A DNA stretch of 8,919 bases from Alphaproteobacteria bacterium (GTDB lineage Bacteria; Pseudomonadota; Alphaproteobacteria; Micropepsales; Micropepsaceae), in the NCBI GenBank assembly GCA_028869725.1, contig JAGWRJ010000841.1, positions 1-8,919 of the forward strand. The letters are read 5' to 3'. Shown here in pieces: positions 1-5,919 of this stretch. Under the pieces are notes generated by a model. That model was not told the origin of the DNA and did no database searches. It saw only the letters and a program-made list of their open reading frames with translations. A program made the translations under genes and the position numbers. How positions within the stretch are numbered: the first letter of the stretch is position 1; every line of letters starts with the position of its first letter.

Positions 1-2
1 AC

Positions 3-278
3 ATTGCAAAGCACGCCGCTATGGCGGCGGTAGGCATCGGTCTCGCAGCCATGGCAGCTCCTCCAGCCGAGGCTGCTTGTTTTGTGCCCTGTGCAGGGCC
101 CGCGTTCGGTATGTACCGGCCCATCATCCACCGGCCGATTTACGGATATAAAGTACCAGGAGCGGAGGTGATCTTGAACGGCTCAATCTCCACGTGTTTG
201 CGCAGACGCTCCGCAACTGTTGTGGCAAAAGTCACGTCTGTATCCGGCATGACAACCACGAATTCCTCGCCGCCGTAG
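3..278 (+). CDS. Partial small exported hypothetical protein, cut at both ends
   Basis: The frame is open from the left edge (first full codon at 3) and reaches a stop at 276-278, but only the part up to about 150 looks like natural protein. It reads IAKHAAMAAVGIGLAAMAA and continues to PPAEAACFVPC. This is an alanine-rich hydrophobic stretch followed by an AEA-A signal-peptidase-I-like site, so it resembles the end of a signal peptide whose start lies outside the window or at the ATG at 21. After it comes a Tyr/His/Pro-rich stretch (MYRPIIHRPIYGY). Beyond about 150 the frame simply runs antisense through pleD and makes no sense. I do not recognise the protein. The break coincides with the point where PleD loses its C-terminus, so I infer that foreign sequence was joined here. 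Whether it is expressed is unknown. Confidence 0.35.
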   Translation: MAKHAAMAAVGIGLAAMAAPPAEAACFVPCAGPAFGMYRPIIHRPIYGYKVPGAEVILNGSISTCLRRRSATVVAKVTSVSGMTTTNSSPP

Positions 279-1381
279 CGGCAGGCAAGATCGATACCGC
301 GAACATTGGCGCTGATCCGTGCTGCGAACTGGCGCAACACTTCATCCCCGATGTCATGTCCATGGCAGTCATTGATTGACTTGAAATGATCAATATCCAT
401 GATCAGGAATGCGAGTGGTTTGCCGGATTTTTGCGCGTTGGCAATCAGCGTGTCGAGGTGACGCGACATGTAGCGACGGTTGTGTAACCCCGTGAGCTGA
501 TCCGTGATTGCCATCTCGAGAGATAGTTGAACATTCTGGCGCAGGCGGTCGGCATAACGCTTCTTGCGAAGCTGGGTCCGTACTCGAGCTACCAGCTCGT
601 TGCGGTCGACGGGGCGGGACAAGTAGTCGTTGACGCCCATCTCAAGGGCTTGGGTCAATTTGCGCCGATCTCCGTCACTGACGACGACGAGAATTGGGAC
701 GTTACGCACCTCTGGCAATGAGCGAAGCTGGGAACACAGGCGCAACCCATCAAAGCTGCGCAGACCCAGGCTGACGATAATCAGGTCGTAGTCTCCGCCA
801 CGCACCCGCACGATTGCCTCTTCGAAAGCATCGACCGCTGCAAGTTCGTTGTCGGGTACAAGGGACTGTTCCAGCCAGGCAACGGATTCTGGGCGATCTT
901 CGACGACAAGAATGCGGCCACCCTGCTGCATGTCGATCAGTGCGCCAGCCGGATCGATCAGCCCTATGCTCTGGCCGGTCGTCTCGCGCATGCGCATTTC
1001 GTCCATCATCATCTTCAGGCGTACAAGACTGCGGACACGCGCAAAAAGGGCCGAGTCATCGACAGGCTTCGTCAGAAAATCATCGGCTCCAGCGTCAAGC
1101 CCGGCAACGCGATCCGCTGGCTGATCGAGCGCGGTCACCATCACCACCGGAATGTGGGCGGTACGGGGATTGGCGCGAATCCTGCGGCATACCTCGAACC
1201 CATCCATGCCTGGCATCATGACATCGAGCAGGATAATATCGGGCTCATGCTCATCCATGCGACGCAGCGCATCCTCGCCATTAAAGGCTGTTACCACCTC
1301 AAAATACTCGGCGGACAGTTTGGCTTCGAGGAGCTTTACGTTCGAAAGAATGTCGTCGACGACAAGAACTCGGGCGGTCAT
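140..1381 (-). CDS. pleD: PleD-type response regulator/diguanylate cyclase (REC-REC-GGDEF), C-terminally truncated
   Basis: Cytoplasmic regulator that in Caulobacter makes cyclic di-GMP at the stalked pole when its first receiver is phosphorylated. Visible parts: receiver 1 at about 1-120 with acidic pair D9/D10, phosphoacceptor D53 and K105; receiver 2 at about 155-272, degenerate, with S204 where the acceptor Asp should be and R256 for the Lys, as expected for the adaptor receiver; GGDEF domain from about 290 with GGEEF at 370-374 and the inhibitory I-site R361-GI-D364 intact. The domain stops at residue 413, whereas Caulobacter PleD has about 454. The missing part is the SIGIA strand and the last helices, so this version is probably not a working cyclase. 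The ATG at 1381 lies 4 bases after the divK stop, with GGTGAGG just upstream, so translation is probably coupled to divK. Confidence 0.93.
   Translation of the reverse strand: MTARVLVVDDILSNVKLLEAKLSAEYFEVVTAFNGEDALRRMDEHEPDIILLDVMMPGMDGFEVCRRIRANPRTAHIPVVMVTALDQPADRVAGLDAGADDFLTKPVDDSALFARVRSLVRLKMMMDEMRMRETTGQSIGLIDPAGALIDMQQGGRILVVEDRPESVAWLEQSLVPDNELAAVDAFEEAIVRVRGGDYDLIIVSLGLRSFDGLRLCSQLRSLPEVRNVPILVVVSDGDRRKLTQALEMGVNDYLSRPVDRNELVARVRTQLRKKRYADRLRQNVQLSLEMAITDQLTGLHNRRYMSRHLDTLIANAQKSGKPLAFLIMDIDHFKSINDCHGHDIGDEVLRQFAARISANVRGIDLACRYGGEEFVVVMPDTDVTFATTVAERLRKHVEIEPFKITSAPGTLYP
143..157. other. Sequence junction: pleD 3' end joined to unrelated DNA
   Basis: Read on the minus strand, PleD keeps family-like sequence up to roughly FKITSAPGTL, then gives Tyr-Pro and a TAA at 140-142. 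At this point the family should continue with the (V)TVSIGIA strand and the final helices. None of the three minus-strand frames between 1 and 157 encodes such a segment, so a simple frameshift does not explain the loss. Read on the plus strand, the exported-protein frame loses plausibility at the same spot. I infer a breakpoint between two unrelated segments. It could be a genuine deletion or inversion, or an artefact of assembly near a contig end. Confidence 0.6.
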
Positions 1382-1385
1382 AACC

Positions 1386-1760
1386 TCACCCGATGAATTG
1401 CTTCACCGTGGCCAGAAAGCTCGTCACGGAAATGGGCTTAGAGATATAGGCTTCGCAGCCGCCCTGCCGGATTACCTCTTCATCGCCCTTCATGGCAAAA
1501 GCGGTCACCGCGACCACGGGAATAGCCTTCAGGTTATCGTCTTCCTTCAGCCACTTGGTAACCTCCAGCCCTGACACTTCCGGCAGCTGGATGTCCATCA
1601 GAATCAGATCGGGGCGGTGTTCCCGGGCAATGTCCAGTGCTTCCATACCATCCTTCGTTTGAAGGATACGATAACCATGCGCGTCAAGCAGATCGTGAAA
1701 GAGCTTCATATTAAGCTCGTTGTCTTCCACGATGAGAACCGTTTTCGCAGCAGCGTCCAT
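1386..1760 (-). CDS. divK: DivK single-domain response regulator
   Basis: A stand-alone receiver domain of 124 residues. In Caulobacter, DivK~P is made by DivJ and removed by PleC, and it controls the CckA-CtrA pathway by binding DivL. The sequence contains VLIVEDNELNMKLFHDLL near the N-terminus, phosphoacceptor D56 in LILMDIQLP, the VAVTAFAMKGDEE loop and the AYISKPIS Lys motif, all very close to Caulobacter DivK. I chose the ATG at 1760 because it gives the usual family length and has GGAGAG (1768-1773) 7 bases upstream. A GTG at 1784 adds eight residues (MSASESQV) and has an even better GGAGGG (1793-1798) 8 bases upstream, so the longer form is possible. The gene is first in a divK-pleD operon and diverges from the DUF3572 gene. 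A CtrA-like box lies about 100 bases upstream. Confidence 0.95.
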   Translation of the reverse strand: MDAAAKTVLIVEDNELNMKLFHDLLDAHGYRILQTKDGMEALDIAREHRPDLILMDIQLPEVSGLEVTKWLKEDDNLKAIPVVAVTAFAMKGDEEVIRQGGCEAYISKPISVTSFLATVKQFIG

Positions 1761-1767
1761 GACTTGA

Positions 1768-1798
1768 CTCTCCGAGGCCGACACGCGCCAATCCCTCC
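1768..1798 (-). promoter_or_regulatory. Two alternative ribosome binding sites for divK
   Basis: GGAGGG at 1793-1798 is 8 bases before the GTG at 1784. GGAGAG at 1768-1773 is 7 bases before the ATG at 1760. Both starts are in frame and both are well placed, so the sequence alone does not decide the divK start. A GACTC (GANTC, CcrM-type methylation site) at 1766-1770 overlaps the inner site. Confidence 0.5.
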
Positions 1799-1855
1799 GC
1801 TGGCAGCCTTTGGTCGGCTACCACCCCAGCGGACCCGTACTATCCACCCAAACCA

Positions 1856-1871
1856 TTAACGCTCCATTGAC
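1856..1871 (+). promoter_or_regulatory. Putative CtrA binding box (TTAA-N7-TTGAC)
   Basis: The sequence TTAACGCTCCATTGAC matches the Caulobacter CtrA consensus TTAA-N7-TTAA(C) with one mismatch, A to G in the second half, and correct spacing. It sits in the divergent divK/DUF3572 region, immediately before the DUF3572 ATG at 1873 and 85-110 bases upstream of the two divK starts. CtrA activation of divK is known in Caulobacter, which makes the site plausible. I could not identify a convincing matching -10 element on either strand, so which gene it controls, and whether by activation or repression, is inference. Confidence 0.45.
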
Positions 1872-1872
1872 A

Positions 1873-2145
1873 ATGACCCGCCCTCCCCCCGACTTGACCG
1901 CCGATGTACTGGCCCTCGAGGCCCTCGGGTTCCTGGCCGAAACCGACGGGGCCCTCGAGGACTTTGCCGCCGAAACGGGCATCACCCTCGCCGAGATGCG
2001 TGAACAGGCCTCGGAGCCGCAGTTCCTGGCCGCGGTGATGGATTTTCTGCTGACCCATGAGGATCTGGCCCGCGGGTTCTGCATGGCGCGCTCCATCAAT
2101 GCAGAATCCTTGCATCGGGCACGCCGAAGGCTTCCTGGTTTATGA
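1873..2145 (+). CDS. DUF3572 family small protein
   Basis: A 90-residue acidic, probably helical protein of the alphaproteobacterial DUF3572 family. The signature is ALEALGFLAETDGALEDFAA near the N-terminus, followed by GIT-LAEMREQASEPQFLAAVMDFLL and a terminal segment running from DLARGFC to the stop. The function is unknown. The open frame extends back to a TTG at 1810, but the extra 21 residues lack family character, so I start at the ATG at 1873. No Shine-Dalgarno sequence precedes this ATG: the upstream bases are AACGCTCCATTGACA. The gene may therefore be translated from a leaderless or very short-leader mRNA. The stop overlaps the next start as ATGA, suggesting translational coupling with the HAD-like gene. 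A DUF3572 gene beside divK is, from memory, a recurrent arrangement in this group. Confidence 0.85.
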   Translation: MTRPPPDLTADVLALEALGFLAETDGALEDFAAETGITLAEMREQASEPQFLAAVMDFLLTHEDLARGFCMARSINAESLHRARRRLPGL

Positions 2146-2786
2146 GCGACTTTTATGTCGCGGCACAAACCGTGCCGCTTGATCCCAAACGCCCCCTTCT
2201 CATCGTCGACGCCGACGAGGTTCTGCTGCGCTTCGTTGCGGGGCTAGAGGCGTTTCTGGAGAGCCGCGGGCTAGTCCTTGACCTGTCGAGCTATCGCCTG
2301 CATGGCAATGTGCGCATGGGGAGCACGGGAGAGGCTCTACTAGATGTCGAGGTCAGTGCCCTTCTGGAGGAGTTTCGTTCCGAACTCGACAGCCTGGAGG
2401 CAGTGGATCATGCCCGTAGCGCCCTCAGCGAGTTGGCCCCCTTGCTCCAGATCGTGGTCCTCTCGAACATAACTCCGAATCAGGCACCTGCCCGTGTCCG
2501 AAATCTCAGGCGTCTGGGATGGGCGTTACCCCTGCTGTGCAACAGCGGGCCCAAGGGGCCGGCAGTCGCAGCCCTGGCTCGGCGGGCAGCTCCTCCGGCC
2601 TTCTTTGTCGACGACATCGGTCAACACCACCGCTCGGCGGCAGCGCATGCGCCAGACGTCATCTGCATTCACCTTGTCGGTGATGACCGGCTGAAGCCCC
2701 TACTGGCGACAGCGCCCGAGGCGCACTTGCGGGCTGAAGACTGGCGCGAGGCCAGTGCCTTCATCCGTGCCCGCCTCGCCGGGTAG
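2142..2786 (+). CDS. HAD-superfamily hydrolase-like protein
   Basis: A 214-residue cytoplasmic protein with the ordered HAD motifs. Motif I is LLIVDADEVLL with nucleophile D23 and acid/base D25. Motif II is VVLSNIT with S108. Motif III Lys is probably K138 in SGPKGPAV. Motif IV is FFVDDIGQH with D157/D158. All residues needed for a phospho-aspartyl phosphatase appear present, although motif I has Glu after the second Asp where Gly is common. Residues about 30-95 would be the helical cap. The substrate cannot be deduced. The gene overlaps the DUF3572 stop by ATGA, so the two are probably co-translated. It ends with TAG at 2784-2786, followed by a 111-base gap containing small inverted repeats before the kinase gene. 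Confidence 0.8.
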   Translation: MSDFYVAAQTVPLDPKRPLLIVDADEVLLRFVAGLEAFLESRGLVLDLSSYRLHGNVRMGSTGEALLDVEVSALLEEFRSELDSLEAVDHARSALSELAPLLQIVVLSNITPNQAPARVRNLRRLGWALPLLCNSGPKGPAVAALARRAAPPAFFVDDIGQHHRSAAAHAPDVICIHLVGDDRLKPLLATAPEAHLRAEDWREASAFIRARLAG

Positions 2787-2820
2787 CCCGTCACGGCCGC
2801 AGCGGACGGGGCAGCCCGTC
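2787..2820. other. Three alternating CCCGTC/GACGGG arms forming mutually exclusive hairpins
   Basis: Directly after the HAD-like stop, CCCGTC (2787-2792), GACGGG (2805-2810) and CCCGTC (2815-2820) follow one another. The middle arm can pair with the first (12-base loop) or with the third (4-base loop GCAG), both as perfect 6-base stems. There is no T-run afterwards, so it is not a classical intrinsic terminator. It may be a weak or Rho-assisted 3' end, or chance in GC-rich DNA. Confidence 0.3.
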
Positions 2821-2897
2821 AGAGAACGACTCCGCCCCGGCTGGCTCCTGTCCAGGTCCTGGCCTAGACTTGCTGAGATAGTTGATACTCACGCGAC

Positions 2898-3806
2898 ATG
2901 ACTTCCTTGCGCTACCGCTTTGGAATTGATCTCGGCGGCACCAAAATCGAAATCGCCGCGCTCGACAGCAGGGGCAGCGTTGTACTGCGCGAGCGCATTC
3001 CCACGCCCAAACACGACTACGCAGCAACCCTGAGCAGCATCGTCGGACTGGTCACCACGGCAGAAGACCGTCTGGGAGCCTCAGGCAGCGTGGGCATCGC
3101 CATTCCCGGCACGATCAGTTCACGCACCGGTCTCGTCAAGAATGCCAACTCAACGTGGCTCAACGGTCGCCCACTCGATGCCGATCTCGAAGCTGCGCTG
3201 AGCCGCCCGGTTCGCCTTGCGAACGATGCCAACTGCTTTGCGCTCTCTGAGGCGGTCGATGGGGCTGCGTCCGGCGCCAATGTCGTGTTCGGCGTCATAT
3301 TGGGTACAGGCGTTGGCGGCGGGCTCGTGGTGGAGGGACGGATCATCATGGGGGCCCACAGCATAGCCGGTGAGTGGGGCCACAACCCGTTACCTGGTGC
3401 CGAAGCTGATGAAACCCCGGGTCCGGCCTGTTACTGCGGTCGAAGAGGGTGCATCGAAACCTTTCTCAGCGGTCCGGCCCTCGAAGGCGAATATGCCCGC
3501 TTATGCGGAGAGCAGCGGCCTGCGGCAGACATCGCCCGACGGGCTGTTGCGGGCGAGCCGCAGGCGATGGCGGTTCTCGACCACCATCAGGACCGTCTGG
3601 CCCGGGCGCTCGGAACGATCGTCAACGTGCTCGATCCCGACTGCATTGTACTCGGAGGTGGCCTGTCCAATCTTGATAGCCTCTATACTGGTTTGGCCGC
3701 ACGCGTAATGTCCTATGCCTTCACGCCTGAAACACCCCCGCTTATACGGCGCAATCACCATGGCGATTCCTCGGGGGTACGGGGCGCTGCATGGCTCTGG
3801 CCATGA
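2898..3806 (+). CDS. mak: ROK-family fructokinase (Mak type)
   Basis: A 302-residue sugar kinase that in the E. coli Mak group phosphorylates fructose to fructose 6-phosphate with ATP in the cytoplasm. Visible features: phosphate loop FGIDLGGTKIE at 8-18; substrate loop VKNANSTWLNG at 80-90; catalytic base D110 in LANDANCFALSEAVDGAA; the second ATP motif ILGTGVGGG at 134-142; and the ROK zinc site H162 (GEWGHNPLP) with C178, C180 and C185 in CYCGRRGCIETF. The C-terminus GDSSGVRGAAWLWP is characteristic of Mak. Length is normal for the family. No strong Shine-Dalgarno sequence precedes the ATG. The stop overlaps an ATG of dinB (ATGA at 3803-3806), so the kinase and the polymerase share a transcript. 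Glucokinase or another hexokinase specificity remains possible. Confidence 0.93.
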   Translation: MTSLRYRFGIDLGGTKIEIAALDSRGSVVLRERIPTPKHDYAATLSSIVGLVTTAEDRLGASGSVGIAIPGTISSRTGLVKNANSTWLNGRPLDADLEAALSRPVRLANDANCFALSEAVDGAASGANVVFGVILGTGVGGGLVVEGRIIMGAHSIAGEWGHNPLPGAEADETPGPACYCGRRGCIETFLSGPALEGEYARLCGEQRPAADIARRAVAGEPQAMAVLDHHQDRLARALGTIVNVLDPDCIVLGGGLSNLDSLYTGLAARVMSYAFTPETPPLIRRNHHGDSSGVRGAAWLWP

Positions 3807-5050
3807 GCGGTTTCTGTCGGGACTGCCTTGCGGACGCCGAGGGGGCACGCTGCACAGCTTGTGGGAGCCGGCGCCTGCTCGTTCATCGCGAACTATACGA
3901 ACTCAACATTGCCCATCTGGACTGCGACGCCTTTTACGCTGCGATCGAAAAACGCGACGATCCCTCGCTTCTCGACAAGCCGCTTATCATTGGCGGTGGC
4001 AAGCGCGGTGTCGTTTCAACGGCCTGCTACATTGCACGGATCTCCGGGGTGCGCTCGGCAATGCCTATGTTCCAGGCTCTCAAACTGTGCCCAGAGGCGG
4101 TCGTAATTCGTCCGGATATCAAGAAATATACTGAGGTCGCCCGCGCGGTACGGGCGGCCATGCGCGCGCTGACACCTCTGGTCGAACCGGTATCGTTGGA
4201 CGAAGCCTATCTCGACCTCTCTGGTACTGAACGTCTGCACGGTACCTCTGCAGCCAGGACCATGGCCAGGCTGGCAAAACAGATCGAGCAGGAGATCGGC
4301 ATCACCGTCTCGGTCGGCCTGTCATACAACAAATTTCTCGCCAAACTTGCCTCGGACCTCGACAAACCTCGCGGTTACGCGGTGATCGGCCGCGCCGAGG
4401 CGTTCGAGTTCCTGCGTTCCAAGCCGATCTCGTTCATCCGCGGCGTGGGCGATGCCACCGCCGCCAGGCTGGCCCGAGACGGCATCACCCGCATCGCGCA
4501 ACTACAGGACATGGCTGCAGACGATCTGGCAAAGCGTTATGGAAAGACAGGTTGGTGGCTTGCCAACATGGCCCGTGCTCAAGACGCGCGGCCAGTCGAT
4601 CCGGATGCCGAAATGAAGAGCATTTCGGGTGAGACCACCTTTGCCGCGGACATCGCTGATTTTGAGACCCTGTCACATCTGCTCTGGGACCAGGCGGAAC
4701 GGGTTTCCGCGCGCGCCAAGGCAGCGCAAATGGGCGGCCGGACGATCACGCTGAAACTCAAAACCGCGCGCTTTCAGACCCGCACCCGCGCGTCGTCACT
4801 GGATGCCCCGACCCAGCTTGCCCACCGCATCTTCGAAGTCGCAAGCCCTATGCTAGCCCGCGAAGCCGATGGCACGGCATTTCGGCTGATTGGTGTCGGC
4901 CTTTCCCAGCTGGCTCCATCCGGCGACTGCGACCCGCCCGACCTTCTGCGGGACGAGCGGCATGCGGCTGCCGAGCGGGCCATCGATGCGGTGCGCGCCA
5001 AATTTGGCCGCACGATCGTTACCAAAGGCCGCTCGCTGCCGCGCCGCTAG
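3803..5050 (+). CDS. dinB: DNA polymerase IV (Y-family) with N-terminal zinc-ribbon-like extension
   Basis: Error-prone translesion polymerase that extends primers past damaged bases. I use the ATG at 3803 because it forms an ATGA overlap with the kinase stop; an in-frame ATG at 3791 adds only four residues. Numbered from 3803, residues 5-20 carry four cysteines as C-x2-C-x8-C-x2-C (C5, C8, C17, C20), a likely zinc-binding knuckle absent from E. coli DinB. The catalytic core starts at HLDCDAFYAAIEKRDDP with metal ligands D40 and probably D133-E134 of SLDEAYLD. The steric-gate position is Tyr45, which excludes ribonucleotides. The helix-hairpin-helix (FIRGVGDATAARLARDGI) and the little-finger domain follow. 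Near the C-terminus DPPDLL may be a degenerate clamp-binding motif. The TAG stop shares CTAG with the opposing aguB stop. Confidence 0.95.
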   Translation: MSGFCRDCLADAEGARCTACGSRRLLVHRELYELNIAHLDCDAFYAAIEKRDDPSLLDKPLIIGGGKRGVVSTACYIARISGVRSAMPMFQALKLCPEAVVIRPDIKKYTEVARAVRAAMRALTPLVEPVSLDEAYLDLSGTERLHGTSAARTMARLAKQIEQEIGITVSVGLSYNKFLAKLASDLDKPRGYAVIGRAEAFEFLRSKPISFIRGVGDATAARLARDGITRIAQLQDMAADDLAKRYGKTGWWLANMARAQDARPVDPDAEMKSISGETTFAADIADFETLSHLLWDQAERVSARAKAAQMGGRTITLKLKTARFQTRTRASSLDAPTQLAHRIFEVASPMLAREADGTAFRLIGVGLSQLAPSGDCDPPDLLRDERHAAAERAIDAVRAKFGRTIVTKGRSLPRR

Positions 5051-5919
5051 GTGGCTCCGTCATGACGCGCCAGGAGACCATAGAGGTCCGGACGGCGATC
5101 ACGAAACACACCCCAACTCGCACGCATCTTTGCCAGCAGATCAAGGTCAAAGCTTGCGGCAATGCTACCCTCACTTTGGCGGTCCAGTTCGGCAACGATT
5201 TCGCCGGCAGGACCTGCAATGAAGGACGATCCATAAAAGGTCAGTTCCGACTGCAGCCCCTGCTCCGTCCCAACTCTGTTGGCAGCAATCACTGGCATCA
5301 GGTTAGCGGCGGCGTGCCCCTGCATTGTGCGGCGCCAATGATCACGCGAATCGATATTGGGTGCCGGAGGGGGTTCAGATCCGATTGCCGTTGGATAAAG
5401 CAGGGCTTCCGCCCCCATCAAGGCCATGGCACGGGCCGCTTCTGGAAACCATTGATCCCAGCAAATACCGCACCCAAGAACGCCGGCCTTGGTCTGCCAG
5501 ACCTGAAATCCCGTGTCTCCAGGGGTGAAATAATATTTCTCCTGATAGCCAGGTCCGTCCGGAATGTGCGCCTTGCGATAGCGCCCGAGCACGGCGCCAT
5601 CGGCATCAATCATTGCCACCGTATTGAAATAGGTCTGTCCGGCGCGCTCGAAAAAGCTGATTGGAAGAACCACCGCGAGCGATTTAGCCAGCTCGGACAT
5701 TTCGCGAACGAGCGGATTGCCCGAAAAAGGTCGAGCCAGCGCAAAATGATCCGGTGACTGGTCCTGACAAAAGTACGGGGTTTCGAATAATTCCTGGATC
5801 AGGACGACATTCGCGCCCTGTGCGGCCGCGGCGCGTACAAAACCCTTCGCTTTGGCCACGTTGGCCTCACGGTCCCACGAGCACGAAAATTGTACCGCTG
5901 CGAATCTGACGGATCTCAT
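5047..5919 (-). CDS. aguB: N-carbamoylputrescine amidase
   Basis: A 290-residue nitrilase-superfamily enzyme that hydrolyses N-carbamoylputrescine to putrescine, CO2 and ammonia, the last step of the agmatine route to polyamines. The Glu-Lys-Cys triad is visible: E43 in VVLIQELFETPYF, K116 in YRKAHIPDGPGY and C153 in LGCGICWDQWFPE. The sequence QEKYYFTPGDTGF, with the IPDGPGYQEKYYF context, is typical of AguB. I start at the ATG at 5919: it gives the usual family length and forms an ATGA overlap with the agmatine deiminase stop. An open frame extends 33 codons further upstream, but that part is antisense-like sequence inside aguA's coding region. The gene ends with a stop overlapping that of dinB, leaving no room for a terminator. 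Confidence 0.94.
   Translation of the reverse strand: MRSVRFAAVQFSCSWDREANVAKAKGFVRAAAAQGANVVLIQELFETPYFCQDQSPDHFALARPFSGNPLVREMSELAKSLAVVLPISFFERAGQTYFNTVAMIDADGAVLGRYRKAHIPDGPGYQEKYYFTPGDTGFQVWQTKAGVLGCGICWDQWFPEAARAMALMGAEALLYPTAIGSEPPPAPNIDSRDHWRRTMQGHAAANLMPVIAANRVGTEQGLQSELTFYGSSFIAGPAGEIVAELDRQSEGSIAASFDLDLLAKMRASWGVFRDRRPDLYGLLARHDGAT

Noticed and set aside
1..157. PleD C-terminus lost by a simple frameshift
   Set aside because: I read all three minus-strand frames below 157; none encodes the SIGIA-type strand or the terminal helix, so the sequence itself is different.
814..1574. Plus-strand open frames of 91-140 codons opposite pleD and divK
   Set aside because: They are antisense shadows, rich in Arg, Ser and Pro, of well-recognised response-regulator genes.
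1867..1895. TTGACA at 1867-1872 as a sigma-70 -35 element
   Set aside because: The bases 15-19 downstream are C-rich coding sequence with no -10 resemblance, and the hexamer abuts the DUF3572 start codon; it is better explained as the second half of the CtrA-like box.
1818..2168. Minus-strand open frame of 116 codons across DUF3572
   Set aside because: Its translation is Arg/Ser/Ala-rich antisense sequence, while the plus-strand frame has DUF3572 character and an ATGA link to the next gene.
3715..4134. Plus-strand 139-codon frame over the mak/dinB junction
   Set aside because: It is out of frame with both recognised genes, which cover it fully with intact motifs.
5062..5757. 231-codon plus-strand open frame
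   Set aside because: It lies entirely antisense to aguB, whose catalytic triad and family motifs are clear, and its translation shows no domain-like pattern or ribosome binding site.
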